Assembly (NCBI GenBank): GCA_035511075.1 | Contig: DATKFW010000064.1 | Location: forward strand, 1 to 64,000 | Reading direction: 5' to 3' | DNA length: 64,000 nt | Source of the DNA: DATAUD01 sp035511075 | GTDB taxonomy: Bacteria > Verrucomicrobiota > Verrucomicrobiia > Limisphaerales > Palsa-1400 | Part shown: in pieces, positions 34,922 through 42,748 of the stretch | Layout of the letters: the number at the start of each line of letters is the position of its first letter | How positions within the stretch are numbered: position 1 is the stretch's first letter | Notes under the pieces: model-generated | Databases searched by the model: none | What the model saw: only the letters and a program-made list of their open reading frames with translations | What the model was told of the DNA's origin: nothing | Made by a program: the position numbers and the translations under genes

Positions 34922-35824
34922 CTAACGCTTAGCCATCTTGCTGCGCGCGGCCTCGAGGATTTGACGCTCGCGAGCGGTCAAGCTTTGGATTCCCTGGGCG
35001 GAAATCTTTTCCAGTATGGGATCGACTTCCCGGCTTATAAACTCGCCAGGCGGCAACTCTTCCGGCTTTTTCCGGGCGGTCTTCCAAATGCGTTTGGCCG
35101 GCGCGGCGGCGGGCTCACGTCTCGGCGTCCCGCGGCGAGTCAAAGAACGCCAGAATTGAAACGATGGGTTTGGCGACATGGCCAGGCGAATCCAGACAAT
35201 GCCCGTTAACATGCCGCCCAGATGCGCCGCATGCGCCACGCCGGGATCGAAGATGTTAACGCGGACAAGCGGTCCGATGACCCCCAGAACTGCGAAGGCG
35301 CCTTCGGCGATTAGGAGGACTTTCGCGGGAAAGGTGACAGGAAGCACAAAGAAGAGTAACAAAGTGATCGGATCGTCCGGGGCGTGCGTGGCAAAGGCGG
35401 CGATCAACCCGAACACGCCCGCCGAAGCGCCGACCACACCGCCGCCGAAATAGTTCGGGAAGGCAAAACCGAGCGCGATTTGAAGCAAACCCCCAATGGT
35501 GCCGCTGGCGAGGTAGAGCTTTAACATCCCGCGGCTCCCCAGCATCGCCTCCATCGCCCTGCCAAAAAAATAAAGGCCGATCATGTTACCCAGCAGGTGC
35601 CAGACGCCGCCGTGAAGAAATTGGAACGTAATCAACTGATAAACACGTCCTTGCGCCAATCCTGACCTGCTCAACGCCAGCCAGTCCATCACCCACGGCT
35701 CCCCCTTCCAACGATTAAAAAAAATCTGCACGATGTAACATGCCACCAACGTGATCAGAAGGATGGTGGTCATTGACCACCGTGGCCGGTAGGGCGCGCG
35801 CATGTATGAGCGATCATCCAACAT
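34922..35824 (-). CDS. Rhomboid-family intramembrane serine protease
   Basis: A 300-residue polytopic protein. H76-L-L-G-N80 is the H-x-x-x-N oxyanion-side motif, G-A-S134-A-G the nucleophile loop, and H-A-A-H201-L-G-G the catalytic His. Six helices lie between about 18 and 225, followed by a cytoplasmic basic/acidic tail of about 80 residues ending RQILEAARSKMAKR. It cleaves transmembrane substrates, which are unknown here. The chosen ATG at 35824 removes an upstream stretch that shadows recO. It lies 47 nt after recO. Confidence 0.92.
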   Translation of the reverse strand: MLDDRSYMRAPYRPRWSMTTILLITLVACYIVQIFFNRWKGEPWVMDWLALSRSGLAQGRVYQLITFQFLHGGVWHLLGNMIGLYFFGRAMEAMLGSRGMLKLYLASGTIGGLLQIALGFAFPNYFGGGVVGASAGVFGLIAAFATHAPDDPITLLLFFVLPVTFPAKVLLIAEGAFAVLGVIGPLVRVNIFDPGVAHAAHLGGMLTGIVWIRLAMSPNPSFQFWRSLTRRGTPRREPAAAPAKRIWKTARKKPEELPPGEFISREVDPILEKISAQGIQSLTARERQILEAARSKMAKR

Positions 35825-35871
35825 TCTGATGAACCTACTTGTTATCGTTTGTTTTTTCAACGCTTTCGCGC

Positions 35872-36519
35872 TCAAATCGCTTCCAACGCGCGGCCGCGGC
35901 CGCGGGGAATCCTTTCCAGGTGAAAAATCAAAAAGCCGTGCAGGAAGAGGCGGATTTCGGCTGTCTGGGCGGCGGTCGGCCGCAGTTGAAACACCGCCGG
36001 CCAATCCACGGCCAGGAATTTTTCCAGAATCCGCCGGGCCCCGGCTGTTAAAGCCGACCCGGCGAAGTTCGGTTTGAGGCCCAGTTCTTGGAGCAGCTTC
36101 ATCTCGAATGCAAAAACCGCCTGCGGTTGCGGCGGCTGTTTGGGCAATTGCCCAAGCAACCCGGTGAACTGTCCGAAGACCGCCGGCAGGGGCGCGTCCA
36201 GTTCCGTGGTTTGCTCGATCAACGCCGCGCAATAGGACGCCTGGCGCAGGCAACCGAGGTCGCGGCGCAGGGCCGCGTGGCTTTCCAGCAGGCGCACCTC
36301 GCGCAACGTGTGGAGATCGGAACGCCGCGAGCGAGAAAAGGTCATGTCAGTCAAGTAAAACAAATCGATTTGTCCGCGAAAAGTGGATTTGGGGCGCCGG
36401 GCTCCTTTGGCCACAGTCGCCACCCGGCCAAAATCGCGCGTGAGCCAATGCACAATCAGGCTCGTTTCCGTCAGGGGCCGGACGCGCAGGACCACACCGG
36501 CCGTCCGCTCGATGTTCAT
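35872..36519 (-). CDS. recO: DNA repair protein RecO
   Basis: A 215-residue recombination mediator. The N-terminal OB-fold shows 'TAGVVLRVRPLTETSLIVHWLTRDFGRVATVAKGARRPKS' and 'IDLFYLTDMTFSRSRRSDLHTLRE'. The C-terminal helical domain has 'ALIEQTTELDAPLPAVFGQF' and 'FEMKLLQELGLKPNF'. The four-Cys zinc site found in many RecO proteins is absent. It overlaps the DUF502 gene by 4 nt (ATGA). Confidence 0.9.
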   Translation of the reverse strand: MNIERTAGVVLRVRPLTETSLIVHWLTRDFGRVATVAKGARRPKSTFRGQIDLFYLTDMTFSRSRRSDLHTLREVRLLESHAALRRDLGCLRQASYCAALIEQTTELDAPLPAVFGQFTGLLGQLPKQPPQPQAVFAFEMKLLQELGLKPNFAGSALTAGARRILEKFLAVDWPAVFQLRPTAAQTAEIRLFLHGFLIFHLERIPRGRGRALEAI

Positions 36520-37205
36520 TTCAAAACGGTGTGGGTTTGGGCGCGGTCCAGCGGGTCATTGGCCTGATCGGAATGGTCGGGCATCAACGCGCCCAGGCTG
36601 ATGATAAATTTGATTCCATCGGCGACGGACATTTCCAGTTTGATGATCTCGTTCTCCGGCACCATGACTAGGAAGCCGGAGGTGGGATTGGGGGTGGTCG
36701 GAATAAAGACGCTGATCAATTTTTCAGGGCCAAGCCCTTTCTGCTCTCCGGTAACGAAGCCGACGGCGCGGGAGCGTGGATGAGGGAAAGTCACCAGCAC
36801 GACTTGTTTGAATGAGGATTTATTGCTGGAAAAGGAGGCATTGACCTGTTTGACGGTGCCGTAAATCTTGTTCAACAACGGCACGCGCATGATCGCGCCA
36901 TCGATCCATTCAATGGTTTTGCGGCCGAAATAATTCCGGCCATACCGGCCCGCCAAACAGACCAGAACAATCGCCAGCGCCAGCGCGACCAGGCTCCAAT
37001 ACCAATGAATCTGCCCGAGTTGGCCGCCGGGCAGCGTCTCATGCGTCAACGATTCGGGCAAAAAAAACAGAAGCAGGTCGGTCAGATTGGAGACGTTGCG
37101 AAAAAGCCACACCAGCACCGCCACGGATATGACGGAGGGCAGGACCAGGGCGAGGCCGGCAAAAAAATTGGCCCGCCACCGTTTAAAAAAGCTATCTTCG
37201 TTCAT
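36516..37205 (-). CDS. DUF502 family membrane protein
   Basis: A 229-residue protein with two membrane segments (residues about 14-35 and 66-86). These flank a loop with 'LLFFLPESL', followed by the family blocks 'GRKTIEWIDGAIMRVPLLNKIYGTVKQVNASFSS', 'FKQVVLVTFPHPRSRAVGFVTGE', 'SVFIPTTPNPTSGFLVMVPE' and 'DGIKFIISLGAL'. No function is established for DUF502. It overlaps ybeY by 14 nt and recO by 4 nt. Confidence 0.92.
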   Translation of the reverse strand: MNEDSFFKRWRANFFAGLALVLPSVISVAVLVWLFRNVSNLTDLLLFFLPESLTHETLPGGQLGQIHWYWSLVALALAIVLVCLAGRYGRNYFGRKTIEWIDGAIMRVPLLNKIYGTVKQVNASFSSNKSSFKQVVLVTFPHPRSRAVGFVTGEQKGLGPEKLISVFIPTTPNPTSGFLVMVPENEIIKLEMSVADGIKFIISLGALMPDHSDQANDPLDRAQTHTVLK

Positions 37206-37683
37206 CGGAACCAGCGGTACGTTTGTGCCGGCGCAGTTTGCCGAAATCGAACCGCCGGGACAATTCCTTTAAGAGCTTATTTTCCCGGCGCTTCATGGCC
37301 CGGCGCGTGCCGGGTTCCGCGTCGTCGCAACCCTCCATGTGCAGCAGGCCATGAACAAGGTAGCGGACGGCTTCTGCCTGCCACGAAACGCGAAAGCGGC
37401 GCGCCTGGATCACCGCCTCGTCCACGCAAATAAAAATCTCCCCGTGCAACATGTCCGCGCCGGCGCCTTCGCCGTGGTTGAAAGTGATCACGTCCGTCGA
37501 GCCCTGGTGCTTCAAAAACCTCTCATTCAACGCGGCCATTTCGAGTGCGCCGACAAGATGCACGCCCAACTCGTACCGCTTGCGCCCCAGCAATTCCTCC
37601 AAGAGCGCGCGGGCGATCCGTCTCAAGAAACTCCGGTCCAGGGCGCGGACCGTCTGTCGATCCAGGAATCGCAGGACGCTCAT
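37192..37683 (-). CDS. ybeY: Endoribonuclease YbeY
   Basis: A 163-residue metalloenzyme for 16S rRNA 3'-end maturation and ribosome quality control. 'GSTDVITFNHGEGAGADMLHGEIFICVDEA' is the central family block. The zinc motif reads HGLLHMEGCDD: the first two His are present, but the third His of H-G-x-L-H-x-x-G-x-D-H is Asp. A similar Asp variant exists in some other phyla (from memory). The C-terminal tail is Arg/Lys-rich. It overlaps phoH by 4 nt, a classic phoH-ybeY pairing. Confidence 0.93.
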   Translation of the reverse strand: MSVLRFLDRQTVRALDRSFLRRIARALLEELLGRKRYELGVHLVGALEMAALNERFLKHQGSTDVITFNHGEGAGADMLHGEIFICVDEAVIQARRFRVSWQAEAVRYLVHGLLHMEGCDDAEPGTRRAMKRRENKLLKELSRRFDFGKLRRHKRTAGSDERR

Positions 37684-38639
37684 TGATGCCGTCCGCGATG
37701 TTCCTCGTAAGCGGCGATGATGCGCTGCACCAGCGGATGTCGAACCACGTCGCGCCGGCTCAACTCGACCAGCGCAATGCCCTCGATTCCCCGCAAGGCC
37801 CGCTGCGCTTCGAGGAGGCCCGAATGTTTGTGGGACGGCAAATCGATTTGCGTGGTGTCCCCTGTGATGACCGCCTTGGAACTTATTCCCAGCCGTGTCA
37901 AGAACATGAACATCTGCTCGGCGGTGGAATTCTGCGCCTCGTCCAGCACGATGAAGGCATGGTTGAGCGTCCGTCCGCGCATGTAGGCCAGCGGCGCGAT
38001 TTCGATGATTCCCCGTTCCATGTGCTTTTCCACTTCCTCCGCCGGCAGCATGTCGTGCAGGGCGTCGTAAAGGGGCCGCAGGTAGGGAGTGATTTTTTCG
38101 TAAAGGTCGCCCGGCAGAAAGCCCAGCGCCTCGCCCGCCTCGACGGCGGGGCGCGTCAAGATGATTCGCAAGACCTTTTCCTCCTTGAGCGCGAGCACCG
38201 CCATCGCCATTGCCAGATAGGTTTTGCCCGTTCCCGCGGGACCGATGCCGAAAGTCACGTCATGCGCCCGGATGGCATCCACGTATTTTTTTTGGCCGAC
38301 GGTCTTGGGAACCACCGGCGCCTTGCGCGCGGAGGTGACGATACGGTCGGCGAACATCGCGCGCAGGGCCGCAACGCCCTCGGTCTTGACGACGTTGAGG
38401 GAGTGGGAAAACTCGCGATTGCGCACGACGCCGCCGTTGGTGAGCAAGCCCTCCAGGGACTGGAACAATGCCTTGGCCTGTTCCAAGCCTTCGACTGGAC
38501 CATCCAATTTGATCCAGTTCTCGCGAGCGACGGCTTTGACCCCCAGTTCGTCATGGACGGCCTGGAGATTGCGCGGTTCGTTGTTAAAGGTTTGCTGCGC
38601 CAGGCGCGGGTTTTCGAAATGAAGTGTTTCAGTCGGCAT
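37680..38639 (-). CDS. phoH: PhoH-like ATPase
   Basis: A 319-residue protein (PhoL/YbeZ type). An N-terminal KH-like region (about 1-110) is followed by the P-loop ATPase: Walker A GPAGTGKT in 'DVTFGIGPAGTGKTYLAMA', 'LTRPAVEAGEALGFLPGDLYEKI', 'MRGRTLNHAFIVLDEAQNST' (Walker B) and 'VITGDTTQIDLP'. It is predicted to act with YbeY on rRNA. The ATG at 38639 was chosen; upstream codons overlap the HIT gene. Confidence 0.95.
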   Translation of the reverse strand: MPTETLHFENPRLAQQTFNNEPRNLQAVHDELGVKAVARENWIKLDGPVEGLEQAKALFQSLEGLLTNGGVVRNREFSHSLNVVKTEGVAALRAMFADRIVTSARKAPVVPKTVGQKKYVDAIRAHDVTFGIGPAGTGKTYLAMAMAVLALKEEKVLRIILTRPAVEAGEALGFLPGDLYEKITPYLRPLYDALHDMLPAEEVEKHMERGIIEIAPLAYMRGRTLNHAFIVLDEAQNSTAEQMFMFLTRLGISSKAVITGDTTQIDLPSHKHSGLLEAQRALRGIEGIALVELSRRDVVRHPLVQRIIAAYEEHRGRHQ

Positions 38640-38647
38640 CGGGAAAG

Positions 38648-39136
38648 CTATCTGGCCAGCGCGGCCCGCAATTGCCCGGCCACTTCCGACAGCGCTTCGG
38701 GCAGGACGGTCGTGCTCCCGATCACCGGCATGAAATTGGTGTCGCCGGTCCAGCGAGGAACGACGTGGACGTGTACGTGATCGATGATTCCCGCGCCGGC
38801 CACGCGGCCGAGATTGACGCCAATATTGAAGCCATCGGGGCGCATCACCGCCGTCAGGGCGTGCTGGCACCGCCGTGTCAATAGGAACAAATCGCACAAT
38901 TCCTCCTCGGTCAATCCGTCGAGGTCCGGCGAAACCTTGTAAGGGACCACCAGCAAATGCCCGCCTGTGTAAGGATAACGATTGAGAACCGCGTAGCAGG
39001 TCCGGTCGCGCGCGACGACGTAATTGCCTTCATCGTCCGAGGACTCGGCAATTTCCTTAAAGAGGTGGGCCGTTGCCGCCGCGGGCTTTGGCCCCCGGAT
39101 ATAGGCGATGCGCCACGGCGCGTGCAGCGGTTCCAT
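38648..39136 (-). CDS. HIT-domain nucleotide hydrolase/transferase
   Basis: A 162-residue protein with the histidine triad 'IIDHVHVHVVPRWTGDTNF' near residues 118-136. 'VLNRYPYTGGHLLVVPYKV' and 'RPDGFNIGVNLGRVAGAG' are also family blocks. The W-R-x-x-Y-I start and the size fit the Ap4A-phosphorylase-like HIT branch, and substrates would be dinucleoside polyphosphates or nucleotide conjugates. It heads the HIT-phoH-ybeY-DUF502-recO-rhomboid run. Confidence 0.9.
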   Translation of the reverse strand: MEPLHAPWRIAYIRGPKPAAATAHLFKEIAESSDDEGNYVVARDRTCYAVLNRYPYTGGHLLVVPYKVSPDLDGLTEEELCDLFLLTRRCQHALTAVMRPDGFNIGVNLGRVAGAGIIDHVHVHVVPRWTGDTNFMPVIGSTTVLPEALSEVAGQLRAALAR

Positions 39137-39491
39137 CTCCGCAAGCTAGTGGCTGGGCAAAAGATTGTCAAAGCCGGGAAAGGGGGGACAGCGGATTTGC
39201 AGCGCGCTCGTGCCGGTCGCCCTGGCTGGCGTCTCGCCAGCCAGTCTTCTCCCGATACTATCGTGACCGATTAGTGATTCGCGGCGTGCCGCAAAGAGTT
39301 TTCGGCGAGAGGTCAGAACAGACGAGAGCGGCACCGCTCGCGGTGCTGCCGAAAAGGGCGGTCGAGACGACCGCGATCCCCAAAGCAAGTGAACCGTCCC
39401 GGCTGTGCAAATGCCGGGGTGCCCCCCTTCCGCGGGCGGTGCGCAAAGAAACCATTGCGCCAGAGGGACAAACCCGCTTAAATTGCCCCCC
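39137..39491. other. Divergent intergenic region with three stem-loops
   Basis: A 355-nt gap lies between the leftward HIT gene and rightward E1alpha gene. It holds a perfect 10-bp hairpin (arms 39222-39231 and 39235-39244, loop TCT), then a GC-rich hairpin near 39329-39350 with one mismatch (loop CTCG), then a perfect 7-bp hairpin (39358-39364 and 39368-39374, loop AGA). None is followed by a T-run. I see no open frame of credible composition. Promoters for both flanking genes should lie here. Confidence 0.6.
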
Positions 39492-40544
39492 ATGTTGCAA
39501 ACTCTGGAAAGCCAAAGAGCGTCAGATGTGGGCTCTTCAATTTCAGTGCAATATCTGAACGCCTTTCGTTTGATGCTCCTTTCGCGCGTGTTGGATGATA
39601 AAATGGCGGGCTTATACCGCGCGGGAAAAATTCAGGGCGGCGTCTTTCTGGGTCGTGGACAGGAAGCCTTGAGCGTTTCCCTTGGCATGGCGTTGCGCAA
39701 GGGAGACATTTATGCGCCGCTAATCCGGGATGGCGCGGGACGCCTGGCTTTTGGCGAGCCGGTGCTCGACGCCGTCCGCACCTACCTGGGTTCCGCTCTG
39801 GGCCCAATGCGCGGGCGCGACGGCAACGTGCATCGCGGACGGCCGCGGGAAGGGCTGCTGCCGATGATCAGCCATTTGGGAGCGATGATTTCGGTCGTCA
39901 ATGGGGCATTGATGGTGCGCAGATTCAAAAAGATCGAAGGCGCGGTGGGCGCCGCTTGCATTGGCGACGGCGGCACTTCGACCGGCGCATTCCATGAAGC
40001 GTTGAACCAGGCGGCGGTGGAACGTCTTCCGCTGGTTCTGGTGGTGGCCAATAATCAGTTCGCCTATTCCACACCAAATTCCCGCCAATTCGCGTGCCAT
40101 GACCTGGCTGACAAGGCCAGCGGTTACGGGGTGGCCTCCCACAGCGTCGATGCCACCAATCTTGACGATTGTCTGCGCGTGATGTTCGCGGCCGTCGCCC
40201 GCGCCCGGGAAGGCGGCGGTCCGCAAATGGTTGTCGGGCGCCTGCTCCGTCTGTGCGGACATGGCGAACATGATGACGCTCATTATATTGACGCGCAGAT
40301 GAAGAAATCCGTCCTGGGGCGCGATTGCCTCAAGGTGGCCGAGGAACGCCTGCTGCGCGAGGAATGGGCCGATGCCAAAGCCATCAGCGTCATGCGTCAG
40401 GATGCGACCCAGGAAGTGGACGCAGCCGTGGCGAAAGTTCAAAGGGAGCCGGCGCCGGATCCCTACAATGAGAATTGGTGCGCGCTGGCCTCGCGGCATT
40501 TGAGCGAGCTTTTTGAGACACCGGCGCCCGCCGGCCAGCCATGA
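39492..40544 (+). CDS. 2-oxoacid dehydrogenase E1 component, alpha subunit
   Basis: A 350-residue thiamin-diphosphate enzyme subunit, probably pyruvate dehydrogenase. The ThDP motif runs from 'CIGDGGTSTGAFHEALN' to 'LVLVVANNQFAYSTP'. 'RGQEALSVSLGMALRKGD' and 'GRDGNVHRG' are the entry and channel segments. Pyruvate- versus branched-chain specificity cannot be settled by eye; the A-Y-S-T-P region leans towards the BCKDH-like branch. It overlaps the beta gene by 4 nt. Confidence 0.9.
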   Translation: MLQTLESQRASDVGSSISVQYLNAFRLMLLSRVLDDKMAGLYRAGKIQGGVFLGRGQEALSVSLGMALRKGDIYAPLIRDGAGRLAFGEPVLDAVRTYLGSALGPMRGRDGNVHRGRPREGLLPMISHLGAMISVVNGALMVRRFKKIEGAVGAACIGDGGTSTGAFHEALNQAAVERLPLVLVVANNQFAYSTPNSRQFACHDLADKASGYGVASHSVDATNLDDCLRVMFAAVARAREGGGPQMVVGRLLRLCGHGEHDDAHYIDAQMKKSVLGRDCLKVAEERLLREEWADAKAISVMRQDATQEVDAAVAKVQREPAPDPYNENWCALASRHLSELFETPAPAGQP

Positions 40545-41506
40545 GCATCACATATCTGGAGGCCATCCGCGAAGCGCAGGCCAAGGCATTGGCGGATGAT
40601 CCCCGCGTGTTTATTTATGGGCAGGACGTCGGGGCCTTCGGCGGCGCGTTCAAGGCGACCAAGAACCTGGCGCGTGAATTTCCCGGGCGCGTCATCGACG
40701 CGCCCATCAGCGAGGACGCGATGGTCGGCGCGGCCATCGGCGCCGCGATCGAAGGCATGCGCCCGATTGTCGAAATGCAGTTCGCGGATTTTTCCACGCC
40801 GGGAATCAATCAGATCATCAACCAGGCCGCCACGCTCTACTGGCGCACGCGCGTTCCGTGCCCGATTACCATCCGGCTGCCGTCGGGCGGGACTTCCGGC
40901 GGCGGCCCGTTTCACAGCCAAAGCATGGAGGCTCTCTACGCGCATTATCCGGGCTTGATAGTGATGACGCCGGCGACGGTCGAGGACGCCTACAGCATGT
41001 TGCTTGAAGCGGTGGCGATTGATGACCCGGTGATTTTCTGCGAGCACAAATATCTTTACTACCATCTCAAGGCGCCGTTCCTGCCCACCGAGGCGATGCC
41101 GGTGGGAAAGGCCCGGATCGCGCGCGCCGGCCGCGACCTGACGATTGTGGCGTACAGCGCGATGCTGCACGAGGCGCTGGCCGCCGCGGAGGAGATGGCC
41201 GGCACGGGAACGGAAATCGAAGTGGTGGACCTGCGCTCGATCAAGCCGCTGGATACCGATACCGTCGTTGCTTCGGTGGCGCGAACGGGCCGCTTGCTCT
41301 GCGTGGGCGAAGCATTTCCGTGGGGCGGAGTGACGGCTGAAGTCATCGCGCGCGTGGCCACCGAAGGTTTTGGCTTGCTGGACGCGCCGCCACAGCGTCT
41401 AAACGCCAAGGACACCCCCATTCCTTACCACCCCAATCTATGGTCGATGCATCGGCCCACCGCGCGGAGCATCTGCGCCGCCGCGCGCAACCTGTTGCGA
41501 ATGTGA
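40541..41506 (+). CDS. 2-oxoacid dehydrogenase E1 component, beta subunit
   Basis: A 321-residue partner of E1alpha. 'YLEAIREAQAKALADDPRVFIYGQDVGAFGGAF', 'PISEDAMVGAAIGAAIEGMRPIVEMQFADF', 'RLPSGGTSGGGPFHSQSMEALYAHYPGL' and 'EVVDLRSIKPLDTDTV' are standard E1beta blocks, including the catalytic His in P-F-H-S-Q. The start overlaps E1alpha (ATGA), and E2 follows after 1 nt. Confidence 0.95.
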   Translation: MSITYLEAIREAQAKALADDPRVFIYGQDVGAFGGAFKATKNLAREFPGRVIDAPISEDAMVGAAIGAAIEGMRPIVEMQFADFSTPGINQIINQAATLYWRTRVPCPITIRLPSGGTSGGGPFHSQSMEALYAHYPGLIVMTPATVEDAYSMLLEAVAIDDPVIFCEHKYLYYHLKAPFLPTEAMPVGKARIARAGRDLTIVAYSAMLHEALAAAEEMAGTGTEIEVVDLRSIKPLDTDTVVASVARTGRLLCVGEAFPWGGVTAEVIARVATEGFGLLDAPPQRLNAKDTPIPYHPNLWSMHRPTARSICAAARNLLRM

Positions 41507-41507
41507 C

Positions 41508-42713
41508 ATGAAACAACTGCCCATCATCATGCCCCAACTGGGCGAGTCGATTGCCGAGGCAACCATCGTTCAATATCTCATCAAGCCGGGCGACGTCGTC
41601 GCCGCGGACCAGGATGTCATCGAAGTGGAAACCAACAAAGCGACGATGAACGTTTCCTCCCCGTGCGGCGGAAAGGTCATCAGCCTGACCGCGCGGCTGA
41701 CCGAAAGTTACCCGGTGGGCGCGACGTTGGGTCATATAGAAATTTCCGACCAGGAAGCGAAGCGCCTCGGGCTGGATAATCCGGATTCGAATCCGCCGCA
41801 ATCAGCCTCCAATGGCGCCGGCGCGGACCAGAAATCCGCCGATCCGGAGGCAGGACGCGGTGTCGAGCCGACCGTGCGCGGTCTGCCGGTTCCGGCGCAC
41901 GCCGCCGGAGCCAGTTACATGTCGCCGCGCATGAAAGCGCGCATGGCGGAATTGGGATTGCACGCCGCCGATCTGGCGGGAGTGCCTGGCAGCGGCGCGG
42001 CGGGCCGCCTGACGATCCAGGACTTTGAAAAATTCCTCGCCAATCTGGAAAAGCATAAACTCAGCACCGCCTCAAGCATGCGCATCGCCGTGGCCGACGC
42101 AATGCGGCGAAGTTGGACCCGTCCGCTGGCCACCGTAGCGCTGCCGTGTTCCTTTGAAGCGATGCTGGCGCACCGCAAAGTCAGCCAGCCGAAAAGCGGG
42201 CCGGCGCTTTACGCGGTGCGGGCGCTGGCCGTCGCGCTTGCCGAGAACAGCGCCCCGGCGGGCAGATTGGTTGGCAACAAAATTGTTCATCCTCCGTCCA
42301 TCGACGTCGGTTTTGCGGTCGAGGCGGAGGACGGAGTGCTGGTTCCGGTGCTGCGCAAGGCGGATGTGCGGCCCTTGAGCGAACTGGTCATCCGCTACAA
42401 CGAATTGGTCGAACTGGCGCGCCAAAGGCGGTTGCCGCCCGAGGCCACGGGCGGCTCAATCGCCACCGTGACGAACTTCGGGACGTTCGGTTTGACCTGG
42501 GCAACGCCGATTCCGTTGCCGGAACAGACTCTGGTGCTGGGAGTGGGCGCCGGCAAAAAAGTTCCATTCTGGGACGAGGCAGCGAATCAATTTGTGCCGG
42601 TGATTGAAGCCAATTTGACATTGAGTTTCGACCATCGGGTGCTGGACGGCGGCGCGGCGGGGCGGTTGCTGGCGCGGGTCGCCACGCTGTTGCAATCGCC
42701 GGAAAAACTCTAA
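41508..42713 (+). CDS. 2-oxoacid dehydrogenase E2, dihydrolipoamide acyltransferase
   Basis: A 401-residue acyltransferase. Residues 1-78 are one lipoyl domain (PIIMPQLGESIAEATIVQYL) with lipoylated Lys44 in EVETNKATMNV. A hinge is followed by the peripheral-subunit-binding domain (about 136-172, 'SYMSPRMKARMAELGLHAADLAGVPGSG'). The C-terminal catalytic domain holds 'LSFDHRVLDGGAAGRLL' with His of H-x-x-x-D-G. No E3 (dihydrolipoamide dehydrogenase) follows; the next gene is convergent. Confidence 0.95.
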   Translation: MKQLPIIMPQLGESIAEATIVQYLIKPGDVVAADQDVIEVETNKATMNVSSPCGGKVISLTARLTESYPVGATLGHIEISDQEAKRLGLDNPDSNPPQSASNGAGADQKSADPEAGRGVEPTVRGLPVPAHAAGASYMSPRMKARMAELGLHAADLAGVPGSGAAGRLTIQDFEKFLANLEKHKLSTASSMRIAVADAMRRSWTRPLATVALPCSFEAMLAHRKVSQPKSGPALYAVRALAVALAENSAPAGRLVGNKIVHPPSIDVGFAVEAEDGVLVPVLRKADVRPLSELVIRYNELVELARQRRLPPEATGGSIATVTNFGTFGLTWATPIPLPEQTLVLGVGAGKKVPFWDEAANQFVPVIEANLTLSFDHRVLDGGAAGRLLARVATLLQSPEKL

Positions 42714-42748
42714 AACTTCTTATTGACTGGATGCGTGATTTGTCGCCA

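Noticed and set aside
35825..36253. Upstream extension of the rhomboid frame
   Set aside because: It runs in another frame through recO and has no rhomboid similarity; the ATG at 35824 precedes the first helix region.
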